Positions 43,731 to 51,166 of a stretch of DNA of 64,000 nt are shown here, piece after piece (position 1 is the stretch's first letter; every line of letters begins with the position of its first letter). Made by a program: the position numbers and the translations under genes. Source of the stretch: Natrinema marinum (GTDB lineage: Archaea; Halobacteriota; Halobacteria; Halobacteriales; Natrialbaceae); assembly GCF_024296685.1 (NCBI RefSeq), contig NZ_CP100763.1, positions 2,232,001-2,296,000 of the forward strand, in the 5' to 3' direction. The notes under the pieces were generated by a model, which was given only the letters and a program-made list of their open reading frames with translations, made no database searches and was not told the origin of the DNA.

Positions 43731-44888
43731 TCAAAGGGTTTTCAGTCCGCTGCCGGTCAGCGGGACGACGACGTCCTCGTCGTCGTCGATATCGCCGCGC
43801 TCGCGATACTGCTCTAAGGCGGCCGGCGCGACCGCACAGGTCGGCTCGACGTAGAACCCGTTTCGGTGGAGGCGATCGAGCGTGGTCTCGATCGGGTCGC
43901 CGCCGACCGCGATCGCGTCGCCGCCGGTCTCGCCGATCGCCTGCAAGATCTCCGTTCCGCGAGCGGGTTCGTTGATCTGAATGCCGTCGGCGATGGTCGT
44001 CCCCTCGCCGTCCTCGTCGGTCGTCTCCCCGCCGAGCGCGGCGACGATGGGGGCGTAGCCGGCCGCCTGCGCGCCGAGTAGCCGGGGCATTCCGTCGACG
44101 ATTCCGGCCTCGTTGAGCAGCGAGAAGCCCCGATACGCGCCGAGGAAGAGCGTCCCGTGGCCGATCGGGAGGACGACGGCGTCGGGGACGGACCACCCCT
44201 GCTGGGCGGCCACCTCGAACGCGAACGTCATCGTCCCGGCGTAGAAGGCCGGATTCCAGGCGTGGCTGGCGTACCAGCCCTCGCCGGTCTGGTACGGTGC
44301 GCCGCGCTCGCCGGCCGTCGTCTCGTCTCCCCTCGAGTCGCCTTCCACCGCTTGGAGGCAAGCCGCCGTTACGTCGGTGCGGGACCCTTCGATGCGAACC
44401 GGACGGGCGTCGGCCCGCTGGATCGTCATCAGTTTCGACTGCTTGACGTCGGCCGGGACGTAGATGTCCGCCTCGAGCCCCGCCCGCGCGGCGTAGGTCG
44501 CGATCGACGCGCCGGCGTTGCCCGAGGAGTCCTCGATGACCTTCTCGACGCCGAGTTCGACGGCTCGCGAGAGGGTCGTCGTCGCGCCGCGGTCCTTGAA
44601 CGAACCCGTCGGAAAGACGTACTCGAGTTTGAACTCGGCGTCCCAGTCGGGAGCGTCGACCATCGGGGTGAAGCCCTCGTAGAAGGTGACGTGCTGTTCG
44701 ATCGGGAGGAACTCGAAGAACGTCCACAGCCCCTCGCTCGTGTCGAGGCTGTGCAGCGGAAGCGGATCGCCCTGCGGGTGGGGCCGCTCGGTGAACTCGA
44801 GCGCGTGGCCGCAGCCACAGCGCCACGGCTCGTCGGAGCCGGCCTCGTAGACGGTTCCGCACTCGGGGCAGGTGAGGTCGGAGGCCAT
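43731..44888 (-). CDS. thrC: Threonine synthase
   Basis: 385 residues, PLP fold type II, converting O-phosphohomoserine to threonine. N-terminal zinc ribbon CPECG...CGCGH (about 7-27) is common in archaeal ThrC. The Schiff-base lysine is K98 in TGSFKDRGATTT. The PLP-binding DSSGNAGASIATYA follows. The start codon ATG 44888 comes one base after the stop of the upstream AspA/ASTE-type gene, so they are an operon. Confidence 0.9.
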   Translation of the reverse strand: MASDLTCPECGTVYEAGSDEPWRCGCGHALEFTERPHPQGDPLPLHSLDTSEGLWTFFEFLPIEQHVTFYEGFTPMVDAPDWDAEFKLEYVFPTGSFKDRGATTTLSRAVELGVEKVIEDSSGNAGASIATYAARAGLEADIYVPADVKQSKLMTIQRADARPVRIEGSRTDVTAACLQAVEGDSRGDETTAGERGAPYQTGEGWYASHAWNPAFYAGTMTFAFEVAAQQGWSVPDAVVLPIGHGTLFLGAYRGFSLLNEAGIVDGMPRLLGAQAAGYAPIVAALGGETTDEDGEGTTIADGIQINEPARGTEILQAIGETGGDAIAVGGDPIETTLDRLHRNGFYVEPTCAVAPAALEQYRERGDIDDDEDVVVPLTGSGLKTL

Positions 44889-44889
44889 C

Positions 44890-45849
44890 TTAGTACTCCC
44901 CGATGTCGGTGCCGACCGAGCAGACGTACTCGCCGGTCGCGACCTGCGGTAATCGCCGCGCCCGCCAGAAGATTCCGTCGCTGTCGGCGGTCACCTCTGC
45001 TTTTGACTCGCCAAAGGGCGTCGTCACCTCGAACAACACCTCGCCGGGTCGAACCCGGTCGCCGAGGTCCTTCTCGAGCGTTACGAGCCCGCCCGCGGGC
45101 GCACCATACTGTTCGAAGCCGCTGGCGCGGGTCTGGGTCTCGAGGCGCTGGTCGCCCTCGAGGAAGCCGTAGTACCGGAGGACGTTGCAGACGCCCTCGA
45201 CGCCCTTCCGGATGCTCGTCTCGTCCCAGCCGACGGCCCCGCCGAGTTCGGGGTCGACGGTCGGAATCCCCTCGTCGGGGGCCGCGCGGGCCAACTGGCC
45301 GTCCGGTCCCTTCTGGTCGAGGACGTAGCCACAGCCGAATGCCTTCGCAAGTTCGAGACACTGGTCGTGGAGCCGGTGGCGCGTCCCACAGCGGACGCGG
45401 ACCTCGTTTAGCATTCGGCTGGTCGAGCCCTGGTGGAGGTCGAGGACCAGATCGGCTCGAGTCGCGGCGTCGAACGTCGCGGCCGCGATCCGCTCGCTCG
45501 AGGTACCGTTCTCGTTGCCCGGATAGGCCCGGTTCATCTTCGTGTCGTCGATCGGGTTTCGGTGTTCGGCGACCTGAAACGCGTGGTAGTTGACGATCCC
45601 GACGATCAGGATCGTCCCCGAGATCTCGGCGGGATCGAGCCGCGGCACGACGCGCTGGAGGACGCCCACGCCGTTGAGTTCGTCGCCGTCGCTCGCCGCC
45701 TGCATGTAGAGGGTCTTCCCGCGAGCTGCGCCGTTGATCACGGCGACTGGGAGCCCGAACGGACTTCCGTCCCGCGTCTCGCCGACCTCGAGACGGCCCG
45801 TATCCATCTCGCCGGGCCCCGCGCTCGCCGTTCCGAGCGTCGTCGTCAT
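44890..45849 (-). CDS. AspA/ASTE-family (succinylglutamate desuccinylase/aspartoacylase) hydrolase
   Basis: 319 residues of the M14-like zinc hydrolase family. The second-zinc-site His is seen in LDLHQGSTS and the substrate segment in MNRAYPGNEN. The usual HGxE zinc motif reads SDGDELNG, so an Asp takes the His position. A C-terminal domain carries VTLEKDLGDRVRPGEVLFEV, a biotinyl/lipoyl-like fold. The family includes DoeB/EutE, which deacetylates N-acetyl-diaminobutyrate, but also many haloarchaeal proteins of unknown role. It is 20 kb from the ectoine-type island and is co-transcribed with thrC. A TATA-like AGTATAAAGG lies 35 bases upstream of ATG 45849. Confidence 0.72.
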   Translation of the reverse strand: MTTTLGTASAGPGEMDTGRLEVGETRDGSPFGLPVAVINGAARGKTLYMQAASDGDELNGVGVLQRVVPRLDPAEISGTILIVGIVNYHAFQVAEHRNPIDDTKMNRAYPGNENGTSSERIAAATFDAATRADLVLDLHQGSTSRMLNEVRVRCGTRHRLHDQCLELAKAFGCGYVLDQKGPDGQLARAAPDEGIPTVDPELGGAVGWDETSIRKGVEGVCNVLRYYGFLEGDQRLETQTRASGFEQYGAPAGGLVTLEKDLGDRVRPGEVLFEVTTPFGESKAEVTADSDGIFWRARRLPQVATGEYVCSVGTDIGEY

Positions 45850-46101
45850 GTCCCTCACGATGAACCCGCCGGCCTTTATACTATCCTTTGACCGCCGGTA
45901 TTCTGCCACCAGCGGCGGCGGTCGGGCGATCCGAGGCCATCGGAACGCTGCCACCGCGATCGAACGGGACCAGCCGCGGGATCACGACGGTCGGTTCGCG
46001 ACGGCGTATTCGGACGGTATGGAGTCCCTACTCCTGGCCGATCGACCGGTACGAGCCACGTTACGATATCCGATCCCGCACGAGTTGGCGATGGGGTCAT
46101 C

Positions 46102-46215
46102 ATGGACGATCGATACGAACTGGTGGTGTGTCAAAGCGGCAGTCTTCGGCTTCGAGATCCGGATGATCCCGACTGCTGGATCGCAACCGACTCTCCCGCA
46201 GAGATCACGCGCTAA
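46102..46215 (+). CDS. Tiny haloarchaeal protein (37 residues)
   Basis: ATG 46102 opens a frame reading MDDRYELVVCQSGSLRLRD then PDDPDCWIATDSPAEITR. The charged pattern and the WIATDSPAEI ending resemble a group of very small haloarchaeal proteins, possibly DUF7331-like; that link is from memory and unverified. A TATA-like TACGATATCC lies about 40 bases upstream. Function unknown. It lies between the AspA/ASTE promoter and the tRNA-Ser repeat zone. Confidence 0.55.
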   Translation: MDDRYELVVCQSGSLRLRDPDDPDCWIATDSPAEITR

Positions 46216-46298
46216 TCCAGCCTCCTTCCGTACCCCTACCCAGTACACAGCCGCTCGAGCCACAGCGACGCCGCAGACGAGTCGTCGGCTCGATAGAA

Positions 46299-46521
46299 CG
46301 CCAGGACAGAAATTTGAACAGTTGCGAGACGGTCGGTCTCACTTCGTTCGACCGTGTGCAACTCGCGTGTTCAAATCCCCTCGTTCGGTTCCTGTCGCTC
46401 ACGGGCTTGTTCGCGACAGATATACTGCCACTGTAATGGTTACACGCAGTCGCCGCGTCAGCGCAGCGACTGCGCTCACTGACTTACAGAGACAGTATAC
46501 GCCAGGACAGGGATTTGAACC
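46299..46521. repeat. Extra copies of the tRNA-Ser 3' end and flanking unit
   Basis: The 22 bases forming the 3' end of tRNA-Ser (CGCCAGGACAGGGATTTGAACC on the + strand, in two parts) recur exactly at 46500-46521 and, with changes, at 46299-46320. Each copy is followed by about 115 bases that end in a shared segment around TTCCTGTCGCTCACGG and TTGTTCGCGACAG. The segment can form a CTGTCGC/GCGACAG hairpin. Between the copies is a CGCAGTCGC/GCGACTGCG inverted repeat. This is the pattern left when elements insert at a tRNA 3' end and rebuild it (inference). Confidence 0.65.
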
Positions 46522-46615
46522 ACGGTCGGACGTGCTCGCTCGCTGTGCGCGACCTCTCTGATTCAAATCCCTTCGTCGGGTTCCTGTCGCTCACGGATTT
46601 GTTCGCGACAGAAAA

Positions 46616-46697
46616 CGCCAGGACAGGGATTTGAACCCTGAATCCCGAAAGGGAACACGCTTTCCAGGCGTGCGCCTTACCGTTCGGCCATCCTGGC
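46616..46697 (-). tRNA. tRNA-Ser(GGA)
   Basis: Cloverleaf of 82 bases, with acceptor GCCAGGA pairing with TCCTGGC and discriminator G. The anticodon stem CACGC/GCGTG encloses CTGGAAA, giving anticodon GGA (Ser, UCC codons). A long variable arm typical of Ser is present. The T arm contains GGTTCAAATCC. CCA is not encoded. No intron. Its 3' end is the source of the repeats at 46299-46521. Confidence 0.95.
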
Positions 46698-46744
46698 TCA
46701 CGTGATGGTAGCCGGGTCCGTCGTTTAACCCTTACGAGATGCGG

Positions 46745-46966
46745 TCACTCAGTCGTGCGATCCGCCGCCCACGCTGCGAGTCGTGGCTCGAGCGCGTACG
46801 CCCCGATACTCACACTACTGCCGACCGCCAGCGCGATCGCGATCGTGCCGGGGATCGACACGATCGGCTCGAGCGCCAGCGCGTAGCCGAAGACGAGCAC
46901 CAGCACGGAGAGCACGCCGACGAGCCCCCACAGCAGGGCCGACATGAGGCGCGGATCGAGCCCCAT
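46745..46966 (-). CDS. Small two-helix membrane protein
   Basis: 73 residues from ATG 46966 (MGLDPRLMSALLW). Two hydrophobic segments (about 8-26 and 34-54) are separated by a short loop. It has no motif that I recognise. It lies about 60 bases downstream of RidA 2 on the same strand and is probably in that operon. A GTG 24 bases upstream is an alternative start. Confidence 0.65.
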   Translation of the reverse strand: MGLDPRLMSALLWGLVGVLSVLVLVFGYALALEPIVSIPGTIAIALAVGSSVSIGAYALEPRLAAWAADRTTE

Positions 46967-47024
46967 CTTGCCGGATGGATACCCGCTCACGGCCGGATCA
47001 CCGCCCTCGAGTCGCTCATGGCGC

Positions 47025-47405
47025 TCACTCGAGGCTCGCAACCGCCTCGATCTCGACGCCAACACCCTTCGGCAGCGCAGCGACCTCGACGGCGCTTCTG
47101 GCCGGCGGCTCGTCGTCGAAGTAAGCGGCGTAGGCTTCGTTCATCGCCTCGAAGTCGTCGATGTCCTCGAGGAAGACGGTCACCTTGAGGATATCTGCGG
47201 ACGTGGCGTCCGCTTCATCGAGGATGGAATCGAGGTTGTAGAGGGCCTGCTCGGTCTGGGCTTCGATCGGTTCGTCGTCGAGCAGTTCCCCGTCGGACGT
47301 CAGCGGGATCTGGCCGGCGGTAAACAGTAGTTCGCCGTTACTGGTCGCTTGGCTATACGCACCGACCGCAGCAGGGGCGTCATCAGTCTCGATAATCCGC
47401 TTCAT
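47025..47405 (-). CDS. RidA-family enamine/imine deaminase 2
   Basis: 126 residues, trimeric RidA type. N-terminal VGAYSQATSNGELLFTAGQ and the catalytic Arg in PPARSAVEVAALP are present, with KVTVFLEDIDDFEAMN between. ATG 47405 gives the exact family length. It lies between the tRNA-Ser zone and the second threonine ammonia-lyase gene (48084-49295), mirroring the first RidA/ammonia-lyase pairing. It would hydrolyse reactive enamines from such dehydratases. Confidence 0.93.
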   Translation of the reverse strand: MKRIIETDDAPAAVGAYSQATSNGELLFTAGQIPLTSDGELLDDEPIEAQTEQALYNLDSILDEADATSADILKVTVFLEDIDDFEAMNEAYAAYFDDEPPARSAVEVAALPKGVGVEIEAVASLE

Positions 47406-47587
47406 AGCACACGTCTCGCTGCGGACGGGCTTAAAGGCGGGCGAAGTCAGTTCCGTTTCCCGGCTAGAGAAATCACACACCAGATGATGATAATTCTGTA
47501 CAAACAAGAATCGAGACGCGAATTTCAGCCAAATTACCAACAGAATTGATTATGATACACCCCGGATGTTCGTATGGGGTTACAACG

Positions 47588-47725
47588 ATGGGGTTGCTCA
47601 AAACATTCCGTAAAGTTCCCAAAGTGGAGCTCTACGAGTGTCGAAACTGTGGCGAAAAGTCTGGGGAAAGCGTTGACAACTGCCCCAACTGTAACTGTCG
47701 TGAGATTGCCTACTACGAGATTTGA
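47588..47725 (+). CDS. Small zinc-ribbon protein (45 residues)
   Basis: ATG 47588 opens a 45-residue frame. It reads LYECRNCGEKSG and then CPNCNCREIAYYEI, two CxxC pairs that form a zinc ribbon. A basic N-terminus (LLKTFRKVPK) precedes it. The pattern is that of small haloarchaeal zinc-ribbon or rubrerythrin-like proteins of unknown function. GC is lower than in neighbours. A TATA-like TTGATTATGATAC lies about 45 bases upstream. It shares the disturbed zone around 46-48 kb. Confidence 0.7.
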   Translation: MGLLKTFRKVPKVELYECRNCGEKSGESVDNCPNCNCREIAYYEI

Positions 47726-47833
47726 ACGTTCGAAGTAGGCAGTGTCGCGCGTACGTATTTCTTCATCGACTTCAGTAGCTGATATCACAATCATCCACGC
47801 ACGACACAGAGCAGTTTGACGCGAGTGAACAGG

Positions 47834-47990
47834 CTATTTCACAGCGATTGCGCCGCGCGATGCATACCGTTGTCGGCGGGTTAATGTTTGAATCGTAGAT
47901 GCTGCACTCCGTTCCCGAGTGAGGTTCTCCAAGTCAATCTGGCCGAAGCGATCGTTGAAGCAGCCATGTTCTTTCAGTGATACGCAAAAA
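47834..47990 (-). pseudogene. Possible transposase N-terminal remnant
   Basis: A low-GC interval (47726-48083) without an intact gene. Its minus strand can read SLKEHGCFNDRFGQIDLE then NLTRERSAASTIQ. That resembles the N-terminus of haloarchaeal IS6-type transposases, which carry a QIDLEF/L-like core near the start (family knowledge from memory). It ends at a stop after about 50 residues, and no downstream transposase domains or terminal inverted repeats are seen. It could also be a chance frame. Confidence 0.3.
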
Positions 47991-48083
47991 CCGCGACGGC
48001 TCACTCTCCAATCCGAATCTGAACACCGCCACACAGAGCCAGTAACCGACTGCAATAACGCTTCTCGAGCCCGCATTCACCAG

Positions 48084-49295
48084 TCAAGCCAGCACGTCGA
48101 CCACATAACCCGCCTCGCGAAGATCCGAGAGGAAGGCATCGACGTGATCGGGACCGCGCATCTCGAGTTCGATCTCGACCTCGGTGTCGCTCATCTCGAC
48201 CTCGCGGGAGGTCCGATCGTGGTGGATCGCGTAGATGTTCGCCCGGTGGGCGGTAAATATCTCGAGGAGGTCCTCGAGCGCGCCCGGCCGGTCTCTGAGG
48301 ACGGTCCGGATCTTCAGATAGCGGCCGGTCTCGACCAGTCCACGGATGATGACGTTGGTGAGCGTGTTCAGATCGATGTTGCCGCCACAGAGTGCGGGGA
48401 CGATCACCTCGTCCTCGACATAGTCGAATTTCTCGAACAGCACCGCGGCCAGCGGCACCGCGCCCGCACCCTCCACGAGCGTCTTCGAGCGCTCGAGTAA
48501 GTAGACCAGCGCGACGGCGATCTCGGGGTCCGAGACGGTGACGACCTCGTCGACGTACTCCTCGATGTAGGGAAAGGTCTGCTCGCCGATGCTGCGGGTG
48601 GCGATCCCGTCGGCGATCGTGTCCACCTCGTCGATCGAGACGCGCTCGCCCTTCGCGAGGGATTCGGCGGCGCTCGAGGCTCCCTCGGCCTGGACGCCGA
48701 TCACGCGCACGTCGGGGTTTTGCTCCTTGATCGCGACGGCGATACCGCTGATGAGCCCGCCGCCACCGATAGGGACGACGACGGTTTCGACGTCGGGACA
48801 GTCCTCTAAGATCTCGAGGCCGATCGTCCCCTGCCCGGCCATCACGTACTCGTCGTCGAAGGCGTGGACGTAGGTCCGGCCCTCCTCGCGTTCGATCTCG
48901 TGGGCGCGCTCGGCGGCCGCGTCGTAGTCCCGGCCCGCGAGAACGACCGCCGCACCGTAGTTTTGCGTGGCTTTGATCTTCGAGATCGGCGCGTGTTCGG
49001 GCATGACGATCTTCGAGTCGACGCCCGATCGGGTGGCCGCGAGCGCGACGCCCTGAGCGTGGTTGCCCGCGCTCGCCGTGACGACGCCCGCCCCCTTTTG
49101 CGCCGCGGAGAGCGTCGCGATCCGGTTGGTCGCCCCGCGAATCTTGAACGCCCCCGTCCGCTGGAAGTTCTCCAGTTTGAGCCGAACGTCGGCCCCGGTC
49201 ATCGCGCAGTAGGTATGTGAGCGCTCGAGCGGCGTCTGTCGGGAGGTCTCCCGGACCCGCTCGCGCGCCTCGAGAATATCAGAGAGTTCGAGCAT
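48084..49295 (-). CDS. ilvA: Threonine ammonia-lyase (threonine dehydratase) paralogue 2
   Basis: 403 residues. The PLP lysine is in GAFKIRGATN (K51), followed by [23 protein letters not shown], and a C-terminal ACT domain (about 325-403). The ATG at 49295 (MLELSDILEA) gives the normal family length. The enzyme deaminates threonine to 2-oxobutyrate for isoleucine synthesis or catabolism. The ACT domain suggests allosteric control. A perfect inverted repeat sits about 88 bases upstream. It has a close relative at 14332-15582. Confidence 0.92.
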   Translation of the reverse strand: MLELSDILEARERVRETSRQTPLERSHTYCAMTGADVRLKLENFQRTGAFKIRGATNRIATLSAAQKGAGVVTASAGNHAQGVALAATRSGVDSKIVMPEHAPISKIKATQNYGAAVVLAGRDYDAAAERAHEIEREEGRTYVHAFDDEYVMAGQGTIGLEILEDCPDVETVVVPIGGGGLISGIAVAIKEQNPDVRVIGVQAEGASSAAESLAKGERVSIDEVDTIADGIATRSIGEQTFPYIEEYVDEVVTVSDPEIAVALVYLLERSKTLVEGAGAVPLAAVLFEKFDYVEDEVIVPALCGGNIDLNTLTNVIIRGLVETGRYLKIRTVLRDRPGALEDLLEIFTAHRANIYAIHHDRTSREVEMSDTEVEIELEMRGPDHVDAFLSDLREAGYVVDVLA

Positions 49296-49382
49296 ACGCC
49301 CGTCTACTCGGCGTGAGGTGTAAGGATTACTGTCGGAGGACGGGAGAGCCGTTGCGGGCCCGCGCCGTCGCTCCACAGAACC

Positions 49383-49404
49383 GTGCTGTCACACCTGACA
49401 GCAC
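49383..49404. promoter_or_regulatory. Perfect 9-base inverted repeat upstream of ilvA
   Basis: GTGCTGTCA and TGACAGCAC surround a 4-base loop (CACC). It lies 88 bases before the ilvA start. A related GTGACGTGCAC follows at about 49434-49444. It could be an operator or the stem of an RNA leader. Confidence 0.5.
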
Positions 49405-49550
49405 GACAGGGAATACAGGGAATGCACGGCGTGTGACGTGCACGTAGAGAAGGGAACCGGTACCATATAAATCTCATGCACCCGCGGCGAAAGTGAAATC
49501 GCACGACAGCGACGGGGTTCGAACCGTGTCAGACGGGGGGCAGACGGGCG

Positions 49551-49967
49551 TCATTCGTTACTGCGTACCACGACATCGGTCCGGGAGACGACCTGTCGAA
49601 CGCGGTCGCGAAACGCCCCGTCTCCGGGCCAGGTTGCGTCGACGCCGAGTCGCTTTGGCTCCCCGACGTAGACGAAACACCGATCAGCGGGCCCGCTCGA
49701 GGCGATCGGGACCGCGACGCGGACGTACAGCCCAGTGTCGACCCCCTCGTACTCGTCGAGCGTCGCCAGCCCCGTCTCGTCGATCGCGAGCAGTCGGCCG
49801 TCGGCGCTGCCGCCCGGCACGAGCGTCGGATACCGGCCCGCGACGCGGCAGAGCCCCTCGAGCGTCGCGCGGCCGGCGAACGCGTCCGCCGCGTCGGCGG
49901 GGTCGCGCTCGAGGACGGTCGCGACTCGCTCCGGCTCGATCAACGTACCATACACGAAGACGAGCAC
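49551..49967 (-). CDS. Gamma-glutamylcyclotransferase-like protein
   Basis: 138 residues of the GGCT/AIG2-like fold. N-terminal FVYGTLIEPE gives the YGTL phosphate/substrate loop, and the catalytic Glu is in LDEYEGVD. These proteins release 5-oxoproline from gamma-glutamyl peptides. Haloarchaea use gamma-glutamylcysteine as their main thiol, so that molecule is a plausible substrate (inference). Confidence 0.85.
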   Translation of the reverse strand: MLVFVYGTLIEPERVATVLERDPADAADAFAGRATLEGLCRVAGRYPTLVPGGSADGRLLAIDETGLATLDEYEGVDTGLYVRVAVPIASSGPADRCFVYVGEPKRLGVDATWPGDGAFRDRVRQVVSRTDVVVRSNE

Positions 49968-50239
49968 GAGAGGGGGTACCGACTCTACCCTCTTGCGCGT
50001 ACTGCTCCGGGTCGCGGCGCCGGTTTTCTTCGCGACTACCCATACGAATTATGAATACGATTGATCCGAGCGCGTTGATATGAAACGCGAGTCCCTCCCG
50101 GCCGTTGCGGCGCGGTCTCCGACCCCGACCAGGCGAAGACGGCCGGCGCTGTCGAGAACACCGGTCGGGTGTCGCCGGTCATCGCGAACTGAACCGACTG
50201 CCCGTCGACGGGGGTTCGTCCGGGGTACCGATCGACGCG

Positions 50240-50896
50240 TTAGGACTCACCGCCGGAGAACATGCTCCGTAATATCGCTCTGTGTCCGCGACGGAGGAGC
50301 GCGGAGAGCGCCTGACTCGAGATGTCGAACTCCTCGGCCAGTTCTTCCGTCGATATCTCGCGCGGGACCTCGAAGTAGCCCGCTTCCAATGCGCGGCGTA
50401 ACACGTCCCGCTGGCGGGGGGTGAGCCCGTGCCGTTCCGTCGCGTCCGCATTGCTCCGATAGAGGCGACGAAGGTCGAACGAGAGGCCGCGTTCTTCGCA
50501 CCGCTGTCGGTACTGCGAGAGCGCGTTCCGGCTCGGGACCTGCGCGCGGTACCTCGTTTCGTTTCCGCTCGCTTCGATATCGAGGAGCGTGACACCGACG
50601 TCGATCGCGTCGACGTACGTCAGACCGCGTTCACCTTCGGGGGACAGCGTGACGCGAAAGAGGCGTCGCTCGGGAAGCGTCGAGAGGATCTCGAACGACC
50701 GCAGGGACGGGTCGTTCGGCAGTTCGTGAAAGAAGCGTTCGAGGCGGTCCTTCGGCCCAGTCGCCCAGAAGATCAACTTCGATTTCCCGTTCTGGCCCGG
50801 CTGTTCGTCTTCCACCTCGACCGTGACTTCGGGGATCGCCCGTCTGGTCGACTGCATGATCGGATTCGAAACCGTGAACTCCGCGATGAAGCTCAT
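50240..50896 (-). CDS. Bat-type HTH_10 transcription regulator 1
   Basis: 218 residues. The C-terminal HTH_10 domain carries LTPRQRDVLRRALEAGYFEV and TEELAEEFDISSQALS, typical of bacterio-opsin-activator-like (Bat) regulators. The N-terminal part (1-140) is a beta-rich sensor-like module with no known ligand. ATG at 50896 (MSFIAEFTVSN) matches the family start. One of three such regulators in the last 14 kb. Its target genes are not visible. Confidence 0.88.
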   Translation of the reverse strand: MSFIAEFTVSNPIMQSTRRAIPEVTVEVEDEQPGQNGKSKLIFWATGPKDRLERFFHELPNDPSLRSFEILSTLPERRLFRVTLSPEGERGLTYVDAIDVGVTLLDIEASGNETRYRAQVPSRNALSQYRQRCEERGLSFDLRRLYRSNADATERHGLTPRQRDVLRRALEAGYFEVPREISTEELAEEFDISSQALSALLRRGHRAILRSMFSGGES

Positions 50897-51166
50897 CGCT
50901 CGCTCCCCCGGAAGACGGTCGCTTCTCGTCCCGTCGCTTCGAGCGCGCCGGTCGCCGTCGGTGGCGCCGTTCGCTCGTCCGCGCTGCCCCGCTCGAGCCG
51001 TCTCCAACTCGGTATCTGCGGGTCGACGACGACCATACGTTGACCTCGGTATGGCTATTGTTAACTGTTGTCTGATGACCGCGAAACGCAGAGCACGGAC
51101 GGGATCGCCTCGAAACGATACCTGACGAACACGTGTTACGGCCGACTCGACGGTCGGTTCGGGCCG

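Noticed and set aside
45734-46561. A 275-residue plus-strand gene overlapping the AspA/ASTE gene
   Set aside because: It overlaps a confident gene antisense, runs through the repeat zone, and has no recognisable motif; a 37-residue frame in another frame looks more protein-like.
49505-49535. GGTTCGAACC-like T-arm suggesting a second tRNA
   Set aside because: No matching acceptor, D or anticodon arms can be paired around it; at most a tRNA fragment.
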